Shown: positions 15,875 to 25,175 of the stretch, piece by piece
Layout of the letters: each line of letters opens with the position of its first letter
Numbering within the stretch: position 1 is the first letter of the stretch
DNA from: Chitinophaga pinensis
GTDB taxonomy: Bacteria; Bacteroidota; Bacteroidia; Chitinophagales; UBA10324
DNA length: 34,442 nt
NCBI GenBank assembly: GCA_945892775.1
Contig: CAMDDP010000031.1
Coordinates: 1 to 34,442, forward strand
Direction: 5' to 3'
Made by a program: the position numbers and the translations under genes
Notes under the pieces: generated by a model
The model's input: only the letters and a program-made list of their open reading frames with translations
Databases searched by the model: none
Told to the model about the DNA's origin: nothing

Positions 15875-17080
15875 TTATTTAACGCTTTCCAGCGAAACTC
15901 TTTTTCCATTTTTATAGGCTACAATAAAAGCATCTTTAAATCCTTTTGTTTTCATTGTTTTCATTCGCAATTCTGCATCTGTTCGTTTTATATAATTACC
16001 AACTACATAACGATTTAATCCATTAGCACTTTTATCATTTACCATATCTTTTATTGTTGAATATTTAGCTTCTGTTTTATTAATTGCTTGGGGGGAAGCG
16101 GCAATCTGAACTTTAAAAATAATGGAATTAGTTGTTTTAGTTTTTACCGGAGTCGGCACTATTTTTTTTATTTCAACCGTATCTGTTTGTAAAACAGGTT
16201 TTATAGTCAAACTCTCATCTTTTTTTTCAGTACTAGTAGTTGGGTCGGGTAATCCATCCATATTACTATCAATAGAAATGTTGCCTGTGTTACTTCCTTC
16301 TATCGTTTCTTTATAATCTTTTACAGCATCAAATATTGAATGCGCAATTTCATTCTGGCCTTCTTCTGAAGCCAAAACCTTTTCTTCGGCTCTGTTTGTT
16401 AAAAAACCGGTTTCAATTAATAGGGCAGGCATTGTCGTTTTCCATAACACTAAAAATCCTGATTGCTTAACCCCTCTACTTGTTCGCCCATCTTTCTCAA
16501 ATTCACTTTCCACATTTGATGCAATAGCAATACTTTGGTCAATATAGGCACGTTGATTCATTGAGAAAATAATATACGATTCAGGCGCATTCGGATCAAA
16601 TCCACTATAGTTATCAGTATAATTATCTTCTAAAAGTATAGATGAGTTTTCCCGTTTTGCCACCTCAAAATTTGCCTCATCTTTGTGTAATCCAATGACC
16701 CAACTTTCAGTACCAGAAGCACTGGTGTTTTTATTTGCATTGCAATGAATAGAAATAAAAAGATCAGCATTATTAAGGTTGGCTATGTTGGCACGATCAT
16801 ACAATTCAATAAATACATCAGTCTTGCGAGTATAAATGACTTTAACACCAGGCAGGTTTTTCTCAATCATTTCCCCAAGTTTTAATGCAATATCAAGGGT
16901 GATGTTTTTTTCGCGGTCTGTCGCTCCAAGGCAGCCAGTATCATGCCCTCCATGCCCTGCGTCAATAACAATTGTTTTTAACGAAAATGGATTCTTACTC
17001 TTGTGTGCAATTAATTGAGAATTAGATGCATCAAACAGAAGTGTAAAAATGAATAGTACTATTGAGCTTAACTTTTTCAC
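15875..17080 (-). CDS. N-acetylmuramoyl-L-alanine amidase with a C-terminal SPOR-like domain
   Basis: The 401-residue protein has a signal peptide (1-20), an Amidase_3 zinc domain (about 34-240) and a linker rich in Ser/Thr/Lys. A SPOR-like domain (about 318-401: FKVQIAASPQAI, RYVVGNYIKR, GFKDAFIVAYKNGKRV) closes it. Zinc ligands are visible: VIDAGHGGHDTG (His43), REKNITLDIALKLG (Glu57) and ISIHCNAN (His112), with the catalytic Glu in ALLIETGFLTN. Such enzymes cut the amide between muramic acid and the peptide stem; the SPOR-like part directs them to septal wall. The start codon is GTG (17080-17078). It heads the operon amidase-MlaD-OstA and diverges from lptD. Confidence 0.92.
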   Translation of the reverse strand: MKKLSSIVLFIFTLLFDASNSQLIAHKSKNPFSLKTIVIDAGHGGHDTGCLGATDREKNITLDIALKLGEMIEKNLPGVKVIYTRKTDVFIELYDRANIANLNNADLFISIHCNANKNTSASGTESWVIGLHKDEANFEVAKRENSSILLEDNYTDNYSGFDPNAPESYIIFSMNQRAYIDQSIAIASNVESEFEKDGRTSRGVKQSGFLVLWKTTMPALLIETGFLTNRAEEKVLASEEGQNEIAHSIFDAVKDYKETIEGSNTGNISIDSNMDGLPDPTTSTEKKDESLTIKPVLQTDTVEIKKIVPTPVKTKTTNSIIFKVQIAASPQAINKTEAKYSTIKDMVNDKSANGLNRYVVGNYIKRTDAELRMKTMKTKGFKDAFIVAYKNGKRVSLESVK

Positions 17081-17095
17081 AATTATCTATTTTTG
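17062..17095 (+). promoter_or_regulatory. Candidate lptD promoter
   Basis: TATTTTTG at 17088-17095 matches TAnnTTTG exactly, and TTG at 17062-17064 sits 23 bp upstream. The TTG lies inside the divergent amidase gene. Transcription would begin near 17101, leaving less than 10 bases before the GTG start of lptD. Confidence 0.5.
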
Positions 17096-17109
17096 TTGCC
17101 GTTTAAACA

Positions 17110-19713
17110 GTGATAAATTTTTCTAATGAACGCAAAAATATTGGGAATAGTCTCTTGATTATTCAAAAATTACATACAGTTTTCCTATTGGTCATGTTGA
17201 TATTCATTGAAATTAATGAATCTCGAGCTGCTGATTTTGTTTTTGCTAATGGGGATTCTCCATTTGTGAAGATTGACTCACTTCCATATCAAATAGAACT
17301 TTCTAAAGATTCGCTCGACGCGCCCATTAGTTATAATGCTGATGATAGCATTGTGACAGACATTATGCAAAGAAAAATTTATTTATATAATAATTCTGTA
17401 GTGCAGTATAATGAAATAACAATGCATGCTTATTTTATTGTTTTAGATTGGAAAGAAAATACGGTTAGCGCATACGGCTTTTTTGATAGCACAGTTAATA
17501 AAACAATTGGACTACCGGTATTTACAGAAGGAGATAGGGAATACGAGGCAGATAAAATCACTTTCAATTTTAAAACTAAACGGGGTAAAGTTTTAAATGT
17601 ATTTACCCATGAAGATGAGGGTTTTATTCATAGCGATGTAGTAAAACGAAATCCGGATAATAGCTATTTTGCAAAAGATAATAAATACACGACTTGCAAC
17701 TATAAAGATCATCCCGATTTCTATATCAGCGCTTCTATGATGAAAGTGGTGCCCGATAAAGTAATTGTTTCTGGCCCTGCTCACCTAGTAATTGAAGATG
17801 TCCCAACACCTCTGTTTGTGCCATTTGCAATTTTTCCTTTGCATAAAAGTAAGGCATCTGGAATTTTATTGCCTGAGTTTGGTCAGCGTCAAGATTTAGG
17901 ATTCGGATTAATTAATGGGGGCTACTATTTTGTTTTAGGGGATAATTATGATTTGCAATTGCGGGGGGATATTTATTCACGCGGAAGTTGGAAATTAACT
18001 GCACTCACCAATTATAGTAAGCGATATAAATACAACGGAAATTTTGGATTGAGTTACAGTCGAACTCGACAATACAATCTAGAAAATAACTTTGTAAGTA
18101 AACTGAATGATTTTAAAATTAACTGGACTTATAATCAAGATGCTAAGGCAAATCCTCGACGCAGATTTAATGCAACTGTTAATGCTGGAAGCAGTGGTTT
18201 CAATAAAAATTATTCGTACAACGCCAATGATTTTTTAAGTAACACCTTTAAATCTTCAATCTCTTATTATCGAACTATTAATAGTAAAATGAACTATTCG
18301 ATCAACCTTTCCCATGATCAGAATACACAAACCCATCTAGTCTCTCTTTCATTACCAACTTTTACTTTCAATGTACAGCGAATTATGCCCTTTAAAAGAA
18401 AAATTAGTATTGGCCTACCTAAGTGGTATGAAAAAATTGGATTTTCATACAATATGAATGCTAAGAATGAAGTAAAGCAATACGATTCACTATTATTTGA
18501 ACCATCTACATTTGAAAAATTTACCAATGGATTAAAGCATAGCATTCCAATTTCAACTTCGTTCAATTTTTTAAAATTTATAAATATTGCGCCTTCAGCA
18601 ACCTTTAATCAGGTGATGTATCTGCAAAGTGTTCGTCAGCGATGGGATACAAGCAATGGGCAAATCGTAACTGATACAGTAAAAGGATTTGCCACTGGAT
18701 ATGATTATAATACTTCTATTAGTATGAGGACTCATATTTATGGAATAAAAAATTTCAAACACGGAAAACTGAAAGCTATTCGTCATGTGGTGAATCCTTC
18801 TATCGGATACAGTTACCATCCAGACTTTGGTCAAGTGCAGTATGGAACGTATAAATCAGTTCAGTATGATTCAATTGGTGATACACGACTCTACAGCATT
18901 TTTCAAAACGCTCCGTATGGCGGGCCATCGAATGGGAAATTTGGTGGAATTAATTTCGGAATCGATAATCAGTTAGAGATGAAAGTTTTTTCGAAGAAGG
19001 ATACTGTAAATAATGTAAAGAAGGTGAAATTGATTGACAACTTATCTATTAACAGTAGTTATAATATTGCTGTTGATTCTTTTCAACTGGCAATTTTCAA
19101 CTTGAATGCCCGCACTACTTTATTTGATAAAATCAATCTACAATTCAATTCCACTTTCGATCCTTATGATGTTAATGATAAGGGAGTTCGTGTTAATTCA
19201 TACTTCTTGCATACCGATGGAAAATTGGCGCGATTAACTTCATCAGCTATCAGTGCTGGCGCATCGTTTCATAGCAAAACAAAAAGCGCGAATAAAAATT
19301 ATCATCCCGAAGCTGATGGGCGGGCAGAATGGGAAATGATAAATAATACACCAATGGCTTATGAAGATTTTAATATTCCGTGGAATTTTTCGGTGAACTA
19401 TATCCTTCGGGCGAACAAACTATTTATTAATGGAAAAGATACCACAGCTTTTACTCAAACACTTAATGGGAGTTTTGATTTTAACTTGACCGAGAAATGG
19501 AAAGTATCAGGTTTAACAGGTTATGATTTCAAACAAAAAGATTTTTCGTACACCACCATTGAAATATATCGTGATCTGCATTGTTGGCAAATGAGTATTC
19601 GTTGGGTTCCGTTCGGTACTCGACAAGGATATTTTTTAAATCTGAATGTGAAATCATCAGTGTTGCAGGATCTGAAATTGGTGAAGCGTAGCTCTGGTTG
19701 GGGTAACTATTAA
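17110..19713 (+). CDS. lptD: LPS-assembly outer membrane protein LptD (Bacteroidota type)
   Basis: The 867-residue protein has a membrane-targeting N-terminus (hydrophobic stretch about residues 16-35, ending in ESRA), an OstA/LptA-type jellyroll (about 55-240) and then a long beta-barrel. The diagnostic Bacteroidota block is near residues 195-265: TTCNYKDHPDFYISASMMKV, SGPAHLVIEDVPTPLFVPFA, FPLHKSKASGILLPEFG. Its end (WGNY after a VKSS-rich strand) fits an outer-membrane barrel. LptD inserts LPS into the outer leaflet with LptE; only a few cysteines are visible, so disulfide-controlled folding as in E. coli is unlikely. The GTG start (17110) is the earliest in-frame start after the promoter; a TTG at 17155 is an alternative. 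It diverges from the amidase/MlaD/OstA operon. Confidence 0.9.
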   Translation: MINFSNERKNIGNSLLIIQKLHTVFLLVMLIFIEINESRAADFVFANGDSPFVKIDSLPYQIELSKDSLDAPISYNADDSIVTDIMQRKIYLYNNSVVQYNEITMHAYFIVLDWKENTVSAYGFFDSTVNKTIGLPVFTEGDREYEADKITFNFKTKRGKVLNVFTHEDEGFIHSDVVKRNPDNSYFAKDNKYTTCNYKDHPDFYISASMMKVVPDKVIVSGPAHLVIEDVPTPLFVPFAIFPLHKSKASGILLPEFGQRQDLGFGLINGGYYFVLGDNYDLQLRGDIYSRGSWKLTALTNYSKRYKYNGNFGLSYSRTRQYNLENNFVSKLNDFKINWTYNQDAKANPRRRFNATVNAGSSGFNKNYSYNANDFLSNTFKSSISYYRTINSKMNYSINLSHDQNTQTHLVSLSLPTFTFNVQRIMPFKRKISIGLPKWYEKIGFSYNMNAKNEVKQYDSLLFEPSTFEKFTNGLKHSIPISTSFNFLKFINIAPSATFNQVMYLQSVRQRWDTSNGQIVTDTVKGFATGYDYNTSISMRTHIYGIKNFKHGKLKAIRHVVNPSIGYSYHPDFGQVQYGTYKSVQYDSIGDTRLYSIFQNAPYGGPSNGKFGGINFGIDNQLEMKVFSKKDTVNNVKKVKLIDNLSINSSYNIAVDSFQLAIFNLNARTTLFDKINLQFNSTFDPYDVNDKGVRVNSYFLHTDGKLARLTSSAISAGASFHSKTKSANKNYHPEADGRAEWEMINNTPMAYEDFNIPWNFSVNYILRANKLFINGKDTTAFTQTLNGSFDFNLTEKWKVSGLTGYDFKQKDFSYTTIEIYRDLHCWQMSIRWVPFGTRQGYFLNLNVKSSVLQDLKLVKRSSGWGNY

Positions 19714-19738
19714 TTAAGTGGTTGTTTTAAAAAAGAAT

Positions 19739-19755
19739 ATTGTTTCCAGAACAAT
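19739..19755. promoter_or_regulatory. Small perfect inverted repeat between lptD and rfbA
   Basis: ATTGTT (19739-19744) and AACAAT (19750-19755) are perfect complements around TCCAG. It overlaps the -33 part of the proposed rfbA promoter, so it could be an operator; no T-run follows, which argues against a terminator. Confidence 0.3.
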
Positions 19756-19771
19756 GCAAATTTTATATTTT
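19740..19771 (+). promoter_or_regulatory. Candidate promoter of the rfbA-SDR-galE-recJ-lptB-GH3 run
   Basis: TTG at 19740-19742 and TATATTTT at 19764-19771 are separated by 21 bp. The -7 box differs from TAnnTTTG by one base. The expected leader before the rfbA ATG is about 45 bases. Confidence 0.4.
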
Positions 19772-19821
19772 CGCTCTCTAAGAATAATACGAATATTTTT
19801 TCACTATTGATTAATTCATTC

Positions 19822-20691
19822 ATGAAAGGAATCATACTTGCCGGCGGAAGCGGCACCCGACTTTACCCAATTACTTATGCTATAAGTAAGCAGATGATGC
19901 CCATCTATGACAAGCCGATGATTTACTATCCGCTTTCGGTTTTGATGCTTGCCGGAATAAATGAAGTGCTGATAATTTCTACACCACACGACTTGCCGGG
20001 CTTCGAACATTTGTTTGGAGATGGAAGCCAATTTGGTTGTAAATTCACTTATGCTGTTCAAGAAAAGCCAAACGGACTCGCACAGGCATTTGTAATTGGA
20101 GAAAAATTTATTGGGAATGAAAGTGTAGCCTTAGTCCTTGGGGATAATATTTTTTATGGTTCAGCACTTGGATCTTTACTCCAAGATCATACACGGATAA
20201 ATGGGGGAATAATTTTTGCTTATCATGTTTCAGATCCTGAACGATATGGTGTGGTGGAATTTGACAATGATATGCGTGTGCTTTCTATTGAAGAAAAACC
20301 AAAAGAACCGAAATCAAATTTTGCCGTACCCGGACTTTATTTTTATGACAACTCGGTAGTTGAAATTGCAAAAAACATTAAACCAGGCGTGCGCGGGGAG
20401 TATGAAATTACTGATATAAATAAAGAATATTTGAAGCGTGGAAAATTACAAGTAGCGGTTCTTGATAGAGGAACTGCATGGTTAGATACAGGTACATTTG
20501 ATTCATTAATGCAGGCATCGCAATTTGTGCAGGTGATTGAGAACCGACAGGGATTAAAAGTTGGATGCATCGAAGAGATAGCTTGGCGCAAAAAATTCAT
20601 TAATGATGATCAGCTCAGAAAATTAGCTGAACCATTATTGAAAAGTGGGTATGGAAAATATCTAATTGATGTTTTAGAGCAAAAAATTTAA
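19822..20691 (+). CDS. rfbA: Glucose-1-phosphate thymidylyltransferase
   Basis: The 289-residue enzyme makes dTDP-glucose from glucose-1-phosphate and dTTP, the first step of dTDP-sugar synthesis. The nucleotide-binding start [16 protein letters not shown] (3-18) and the [16 protein letters not shown] block (23-38) are exact family features. [38 protein letters not shown] and [14 protein letters not shown] follow in order. ATG 19822 is chosen over an in-frame TTG at 19807 because the family starts MKGIILAGG. No rmlB, rmlC or rmlD gene follows, so rhamnose synthesis is not established here. It is 3 bp ahead of the SDR gene. Confidence 0.95.
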   Translation: MKGIILAGGSGTRLYPITYAISKQMMPIYDKPMIYYPLSVLMLAGINEVLIISTPHDLPGFEHLFGDGSQFGCKFTYAVQEKPNGLAQAFVIGEKFIGNESVALVLGDNIFYGSALGSLLQDHTRINGGIIFAYHVSDPERYGVVEFDNDMRVLSIEEKPKEPKSNFAVPGLYFYDNSVVEIAKNIKPGVRGEYEITDINKEYLKRGKLQVAVLDRGTAWLDTGTFDSLMQASQFVQVIENRQGLKVGCIEEIAWRKKFINDDQLRKLAEPLLKSGYGKYLIDVLEQKI

Positions 20692-20694
20692 CTG

Positions 20695-21624
20695 ATGAAA
20701 AAAATATTGATTACCGGCGGTGCTGGATTTATTCCAAGTTGTTTGGCTGAAAGATTGGTAAAAGATTCAAATAATTACGTTGTCATATTTGACAACCTTA
20801 TTACTGGTTCGAAAGAAAAATTGCCATCAGATCAATTTAAGAATTGGCGCTTTATAAAAGGCGATGTGAATAATTACAACGACATTGCATCAGTGATGTT
20901 GTCGCACTCGTTTGATTATGTTTTTCATTATGCGGCATTGGTTGGTGTTCAACGAACGCTCTCAAACCCAGTGATGGTGCTAGATGATATTTCAGGTGTA
21001 AAAAATGTTTTAGACCTCTGTAAAAACACAGGTGTAGATCGAATTTTCTTTTCTTCTTCATCAGAAGTATATGGCGAACCGGTAGAATTTCCTCAGAACG
21101 AAGACACCACCCCACTTAATTCAAAATTGCCATACGCCATCGTGAAGAATGTTGGAGAAGCTTTTTTAAAATCATATAAAAAAGAATTTGGATTGGACTA
21201 TACCATCTTTCGTTTCTTCAATACATATGGCCCCAAGCAGAGTACTGATTTTGTAATGTCTAAGTTTATTCGTGATGCTTTAAAGAATAAAGACATTACA
21301 GCCTATGGAGATGGAATGCAAACGCGCACTTTCTGTTATATCGACGATAATATTGAAACTACCTATAATGCATTAACAAAAAATATGTTTCTGAATGATG
21401 TTGTCAATGTGGGCAACGATATAGAAACTACCATTATTGATTTAGCAAAAATGATTATCAAACTCACCAATTCTAAATCAAAAATTGTTCATCTTCCTCC
21501 ATTGAAAGAGGGGGATATGACAAGGCGCAAACCAGATATTGCTAAAATGAAAGAACTGCTTGGCCGCCCCTTGCTACCCATTGAAGAGGGGATTAAAAAA
21601 GTAATTGATTCGGGTAATTTTTAA
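20695..21624 (+). CDS. NAD-dependent sugar epimerase/dehydratase (extended SDR)
   Basis: The 309-residue protein is an extended short-chain dehydrogenase acting on nucleotide sugars. The Rossmann loop reads GGAGFIPSC (8-16) in place of the usual GGxGFIGS. It has the catalytic Ser region SSSSEVYGEP (120-129) and the Tyr147-x3-Lys151 pair in PYAIVKNVGEAF. RFFNTYGPKQ and RTFCYIDDNIETTYNA are substrate-region blocks seen in UDP-glucuronate decarboxylase and dTDP-glucose dehydratase relatives. Which sugar it uses cannot be told. It sits between rfbA (3-bp gap) and galE (20-bp gap). Confidence 0.85.
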   Translation: MKKILITGGAGFIPSCLAERLVKDSNNYVVIFDNLITGSKEKLPSDQFKNWRFIKGDVNNYNDIASVMLSHSFDYVFHYAALVGVQRTLSNPVMVLDDISGVKNVLDLCKNTGVDRIFFSSSSEVYGEPVEFPQNEDTTPLNSKLPYAIVKNVGEAFLKSYKKEFGLDYTIFRFFNTYGPKQSTDFVMSKFIRDALKNKDITAYGDGMQTRTFCYIDDNIETTYNALTKNMFLNDVVNVGNDIETTIIDLAKMIIKLTNSKSKIVHLPPLKEGDMTRRKPDIAKMKELLGRPLLPIEEGIKKVIDSGNF

Positions 21625-21644
21625 TTCTTAAAAAATAATTAAGA

Positions 21645-22688
21645 ATGAAAAAAATTATAGTCACCGGCGGTTGTGGGTACATTGGAAGTCATACTATTGT
21701 TGACCTCATTCAAAAAGGATTTGAAGTAATTTCTATCGATAATTTTTCACGTTCCGATAAAAAAATGTTGGAGGGGATTTATAAAATTACAGGGAAAAGA
21801 ATTGTGAATTATGAAATTGATTTGTGTGATTTTGATTCGACTAAAAAAGTTTTTGAAGAAAATAAAAACATATCCGGCATCATTCATTTTGCTGCATACA
21901 AAGCCGTGGGAGAATCGGTTGAGCAACCACTTTTATATTTTCGAAACAATTTAATTTCTCTTATAAATATTTTGGAATGTGCCAATGAATTCAAAGTTCC
22001 AAATTTTATTTTTTCATCTTCCTGTTCAGTATATGGTGATGTAAAAACATTACCTGTGAATGAAGAAACTCCTTTGCCGGAAGCAGCATCCCCGTATGGA
22101 AGGACAAAACAAATAGGTGAACAAATAATTTTTGATACAGCTAAAGCTTGTAATACCCAATTCATATTATTAAGGTATTTTAATCCTGTGGGAGCGCACC
22201 CATCTGTTGAAATCGGTGAATTACCCATTGGAAAACCCTCCAATTTATTTCCTTCAGTTTTTTACAAAGCTTTGGGAAAGATTAATGAATTGGTTGTTCA
22301 CGGAAGCGATTATGAAACGAAAGATGGTTCATGCATTCGTGATTACATACATGTTATGGATATAGCCGAAGCGCATTCTTTATCATTGCTTTATCTGATG
22401 AATGATAAAACTTCTGAAAAGGATGCAGCGAAGAATAATTGGAATGTTGAGATTTTAAATTTAGGCACAGGTAAAGGATATACTGTATTGGAAGTGATAA
22501 ATACATTCGAAAGATTATCAGGTGAAAAGCTGAATTACAAAATCGGACCACGAAGACCAGGTGATGTGGCTGCAATTTATTCTGATAATAAAAAAGCAAT
22601 TGAAAAATTAGGCTGGAAAAATCTGAAGGGTTTGGATGAAATGATTTCTACAGCGTGGAATTGGACTCAGAAAATAGCGAAAGGATGA
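21645..22688 (+). CDS. galE: UDP-glucose 4-epimerase
   Basis: The 347-residue enzyme interconverts UDP-glucose and UDP-galactose using tightly bound NAD. It has the full set of GalE motifs: GGCGYIGSHT (8-17), HFAAYKAVGESVEQPL (81-96), SSSCSVYG (124-131) with the catalytic Ser, Tyr151 and Lys155 in SPYGRTKQIGE, RYFNPVGAHPS, and CIRDYIHVMDIAEAH. Length matches the family. It supplies galactose units for LPS or capsule, in keeping with rfbA and the SDR before it. Its stop overlaps the recJ start (ATGA). Confidence 0.95.
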   Translation: MKKIIVTGGCGYIGSHTIVDLIQKGFEVISIDNFSRSDKKMLEGIYKITGKRIVNYEIDLCDFDSTKKVFEENKNISGIIHFAAYKAVGESVEQPLLYFRNNLISLINILECANEFKVPNFIFSSSCSVYGDVKTLPVNEETPLPEAASPYGRTKQIGEQIIFDTAKACNTQFILLRYFNPVGAHPSVEIGELPIGKPSNLFPSVFYKALGKINELVVHGSDYETKDGSCIRDYIHVMDIAEAHSLSLLYLMNDKTSEKDAAKNNWNVEILNLGTGKGYTVLEVINTFERLSGEKLNYKIGPRRPGDVAAIYSDNKKAIEKLGWKNLKGLDEMISTAWNWTQKIAKG

Positions 22689-24391
22689 AAAAGAGGTGGG
22701 CGATAAAAGGTTATAATCAAGATGTTGCCGAACATCTGCAAGATGTTTTGAAAGTACACCCTGTACTATGTCAACTGCTTTCGCAACGAAGTATTAATAC
22801 TTTCGATGAAGCAAAAGATTTTTTTCGTCCGAAGTGGGAACACCTGCATGACCCATTTTTAATGAAGGACATGGACAAAGCAATTGATCGTATTCAGGAA
22901 GCTATGCGGCGTAAAGAAAAAATTTTAGTGTATGGTGATTATGATGTGGATGGAACAACTTCTGTCGCGTTGGTTTATTCTTTTCTTCGTCGCTATTATT
23001 TAAATATGGATTATTATTTGCCTGACAGATACAAGGAGGGGTATGGGATTTCTTTTCAGGGAATTGATTGGGCTAAAGAAAACGGATTCACTTTAATCAT
23101 TGCATTAGATTGTGGAATAAAAGCAATTGATAAAATTGAATATGCAACTGAAAGGGAAATTGATTTTATTATATGCGACCATCACTTACCCGGCGATGAA
23201 ATTCCAAATGCAGTTGCCGTTCTTGATCCGAAAAGAGTTGATTGCAATTATCCTTTTAAAGAATTAAGTGGTTGTGGAATTGGGTTCAAACTTATGCATG
23301 CCTATATTCTCAAGCATGGTATTAATGAAAATGAATTAACAAAGTATTTGGACTTAGCTGTCATCAGTATTGCGGCTGATATTGTTCCAGTTTCAGGCGA
23401 AAATCGGGTGCTTGCTTTTTTAGGATTGAATCAATTGAATCATCATCCGAGTGAAGGTGTAAAAGCATTGATTAAAGCTGCAGGTGTGAAACGCGAATTA
23501 AGTATTTCTGACATTGTGTTTTCACTCGGTCCACGAATTAATGCTGCTGGCCGAATGGATGATGCGCGTCACGCGGTGAAGTTACTGATCTCTGAACATT
23601 CAGAACAAGCAGAAAACAATGCAGATGCTTTGAATGTAAAAAACAAAGAACGCAAAGAAGTAGATGTAAATATTACTGCTGAAGCTTTGAGCCTTTTAGT
23701 CAATGATATTAATCAACAGAAAAAAAAATCGACAGTACTTTTTCAATCCCATTGGCACAAAGGCGTTGTTGGAATTGTGGCTTCTCGAATGTTGGATCAT
23801 TATTATCGTCCAACTATTATTTTAACCGAGAGTAATGGCGTTGCCTCTGGATCTGCACGTTCGGTAGCAGGATTCGATATTCACGAAGCTATAAAAAGTT
23901 GCGGTGATTTATTAGAACAGTTCGGGGGACACATGTTTGCGGCAGGTTTAACTTTGAAAATTGAAAATGTTCCTGCTTTTATAGCTCGGTTTGAAGAAGT
24001 GGTTGCAAGTACAATTGAAGATGATATGCTTATTCCACAAATAATTATTGATGCCGAACTTTCACCAAAAGACATCACACCTAAATTTTATGAAGTGTTA
24101 AAACAGTTTTCTCCATTTGGTCCGCATAATATGAAACCTGTTTTCGTAACGCGTGGAATGATTGATACTGGTTATAGCAGAATTGTAGGTAATGGTCATT
24201 TAAAAATTTCTTTGATGATGGAAGGAACTCCTTTTCAGATAAAGGGTATTCTTTTTAATGGAGAAGAATTTTTAAGTTTGGTGAAAAGCAAACAACCTAT
24301 TGATTTGTGTTATTCATTGGAGGAAAATGAATGGAATAATATCAAGTCGTTAGAGGTAAATGTGAGAGATATAAAAATTAATAGTAATTAA
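22685..24391 (+). CDS. recJ: Single-stranded-DNA exonuclease RecJ
   Basis: The 568-residue protein degrades single-stranded DNA 5' to 3' in recombination and mismatch repair. DHH motifs are present: [12 protein letters not shown] with the metal-binding Asp residues at about 85-90, [13 protein letters not shown] (the DHH box) and [12 protein letters not shown]. The DHHA1 domain follows with [30 protein letters not shown] and [14 protein letters not shown], and then an OB-type C-terminal domain. I use ATG 22685, which overlaps the galE stop by 4 bp, in preference to an in-frame start 30 bases upstream inside galE. Its link to the sugar genes is probably only co-transcription. Confidence 0.95.
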   Translation: MKKRWAIKGYNQDVAEHLQDVLKVHPVLCQLLSQRSINTFDEAKDFFRPKWEHLHDPFLMKDMDKAIDRIQEAMRRKEKILVYGDYDVDGTTSVALVYSFLRRYYLNMDYYLPDRYKEGYGISFQGIDWAKENGFTLIIALDCGIKAIDKIEYATEREIDFIICDHHLPGDEIPNAVAVLDPKRVDCNYPFKELSGCGIGFKLMHAYILKHGINENELTKYLDLAVISIAADIVPVSGENRVLAFLGLNQLNHHPSEGVKALIKAAGVKRELSISDIVFSLGPRINAAGRMDDARHAVKLLISEHSEQAENNADALNVKNKERKEVDVNITAEALSLLVNDINQQKKKSTVLFQSHWHKGVVGIVASRMLDHYYRPTIILTESNGVASGSARSVAGFDIHEAIKSCGDLLEQFGGHMFAAGLTLKIENVPAFIARFEEVVASTIEDDMLIPQIIIDAELSPKDITPKFYEVLKQFSPFGPHNMKPVFVTRGMIDTGYSRIVGNGHLKISLMMEGTPFQIKGILFNGEEFLSLVKSKQPIDLCYSLEENEWNNIKSLEVNVRDIKINSN

Positions 24392-24398
24392 TTCAATC

Positions 24399-25142
24399 AT
24401 GTCATTACTCCGTACTGAAAACTTAGAGAAAGCATACCGCCGTCGCAAAGTAGTTGACAAGGCTTCTGTGGAAGTTAAACAGGGAGAAATTGTTGGATTA
24501 CTTGGTCCTAATGGTGCCGGCAAAACCACTACTTTTTATATGACTGTTGGTTTAATTAAAGCTGATAAAGGACAAATTTTTTTAGATGATTTGGATATTA
24601 CCAAGGAGCCGATGTATAAACGAGCACAACTTGGAATTGGCTATTTGCCACAGGAAGCAAGCATTTTTCGAAAATTGAGTGTGGAAGATAATATTATGGC
24701 GGTGCTTGAAATAATGGATTTGAAAAAAGACGAGCGAGAGAATAAACTTAATAGCTTGTTAGCTGAGTTTGGATTGAATCACATTCGAAAAAGTCGTGGC
24801 GATTTGTTAAGTGGTGGCGAAAGAAGGCGGACGGAAATTGCCCGTGCCCTTGCTACCGACCCTAAATTTATTTTGTTGGATGAACCATTTGCAGGAATAG
24901 ATCCAATAGCAGTTGAAGATATTCAACGGATAGTTGCACGATTGAAATTTAAGAACATCGGCATTTTAATTACCGACCACAATGTGCAGGAAACTTTAAG
25001 TATTACTGATAGGGCCTATTTATTATTCGAAGGAAAAATTTTAATGAGTGGAACTGCAGAAGAGTTAGCGGAGAATGAACAGGTGCGCCGTGTTTACCTC
25101 GGACAAAATTTTGAATTGAAGAGAAAAGTTATTGAGTTTTAA
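24399..25142 (+). CDS. lptB: LPS export ABC transporter ATPase LptB
   Basis: The 247-residue ATPase powers LPS extraction by LptF/LptG from the inner membrane. Walker [10 protein letters not shown] (36-44), Q-loop region [19 protein letters not shown] (the LptB-specific block), signature [16 protein letters not shown], Walker [16 protein letters not shown] and switch [10 protein letters not shown] are all present. The DEPFAGIDP form and size are typical of LptB rather than of other small ABC ATPases. It starts 7 bp after recJ. The LptF/LptG permease genes are not in the window. Confidence 0.93.
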   Translation: MSLLRTENLEKAYRRRKVVDKASVEVKQGEIVGLLGPNGAGKTTTFYMTVGLIKADKGQIFLDDLDITKEPMYKRAQLGIGYLPQEASIFRKLSVEDNIMAVLEIMDLKKDERENKLNSLLAEFGLNHIRKSRGDLLSGGERRRTEIARALATDPKFILLDEPFAGIDPIAVEDIQRIVARLKFKNIGILITDHNVQETLSITDRAYLLFEGKILMSGTAEELAENEQVRRVYLGQNFELKRKVIEF

Positions 25143-25175
25143 TAAAGTATTCTTCAATACATACTAGATATTGGT

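Noticed and set aside
19807-19821. Upstream TTG start for rfbA
   Set aside because: The family begins MKGIILAGG at ATG 19822; the extra MINSF has no family support.
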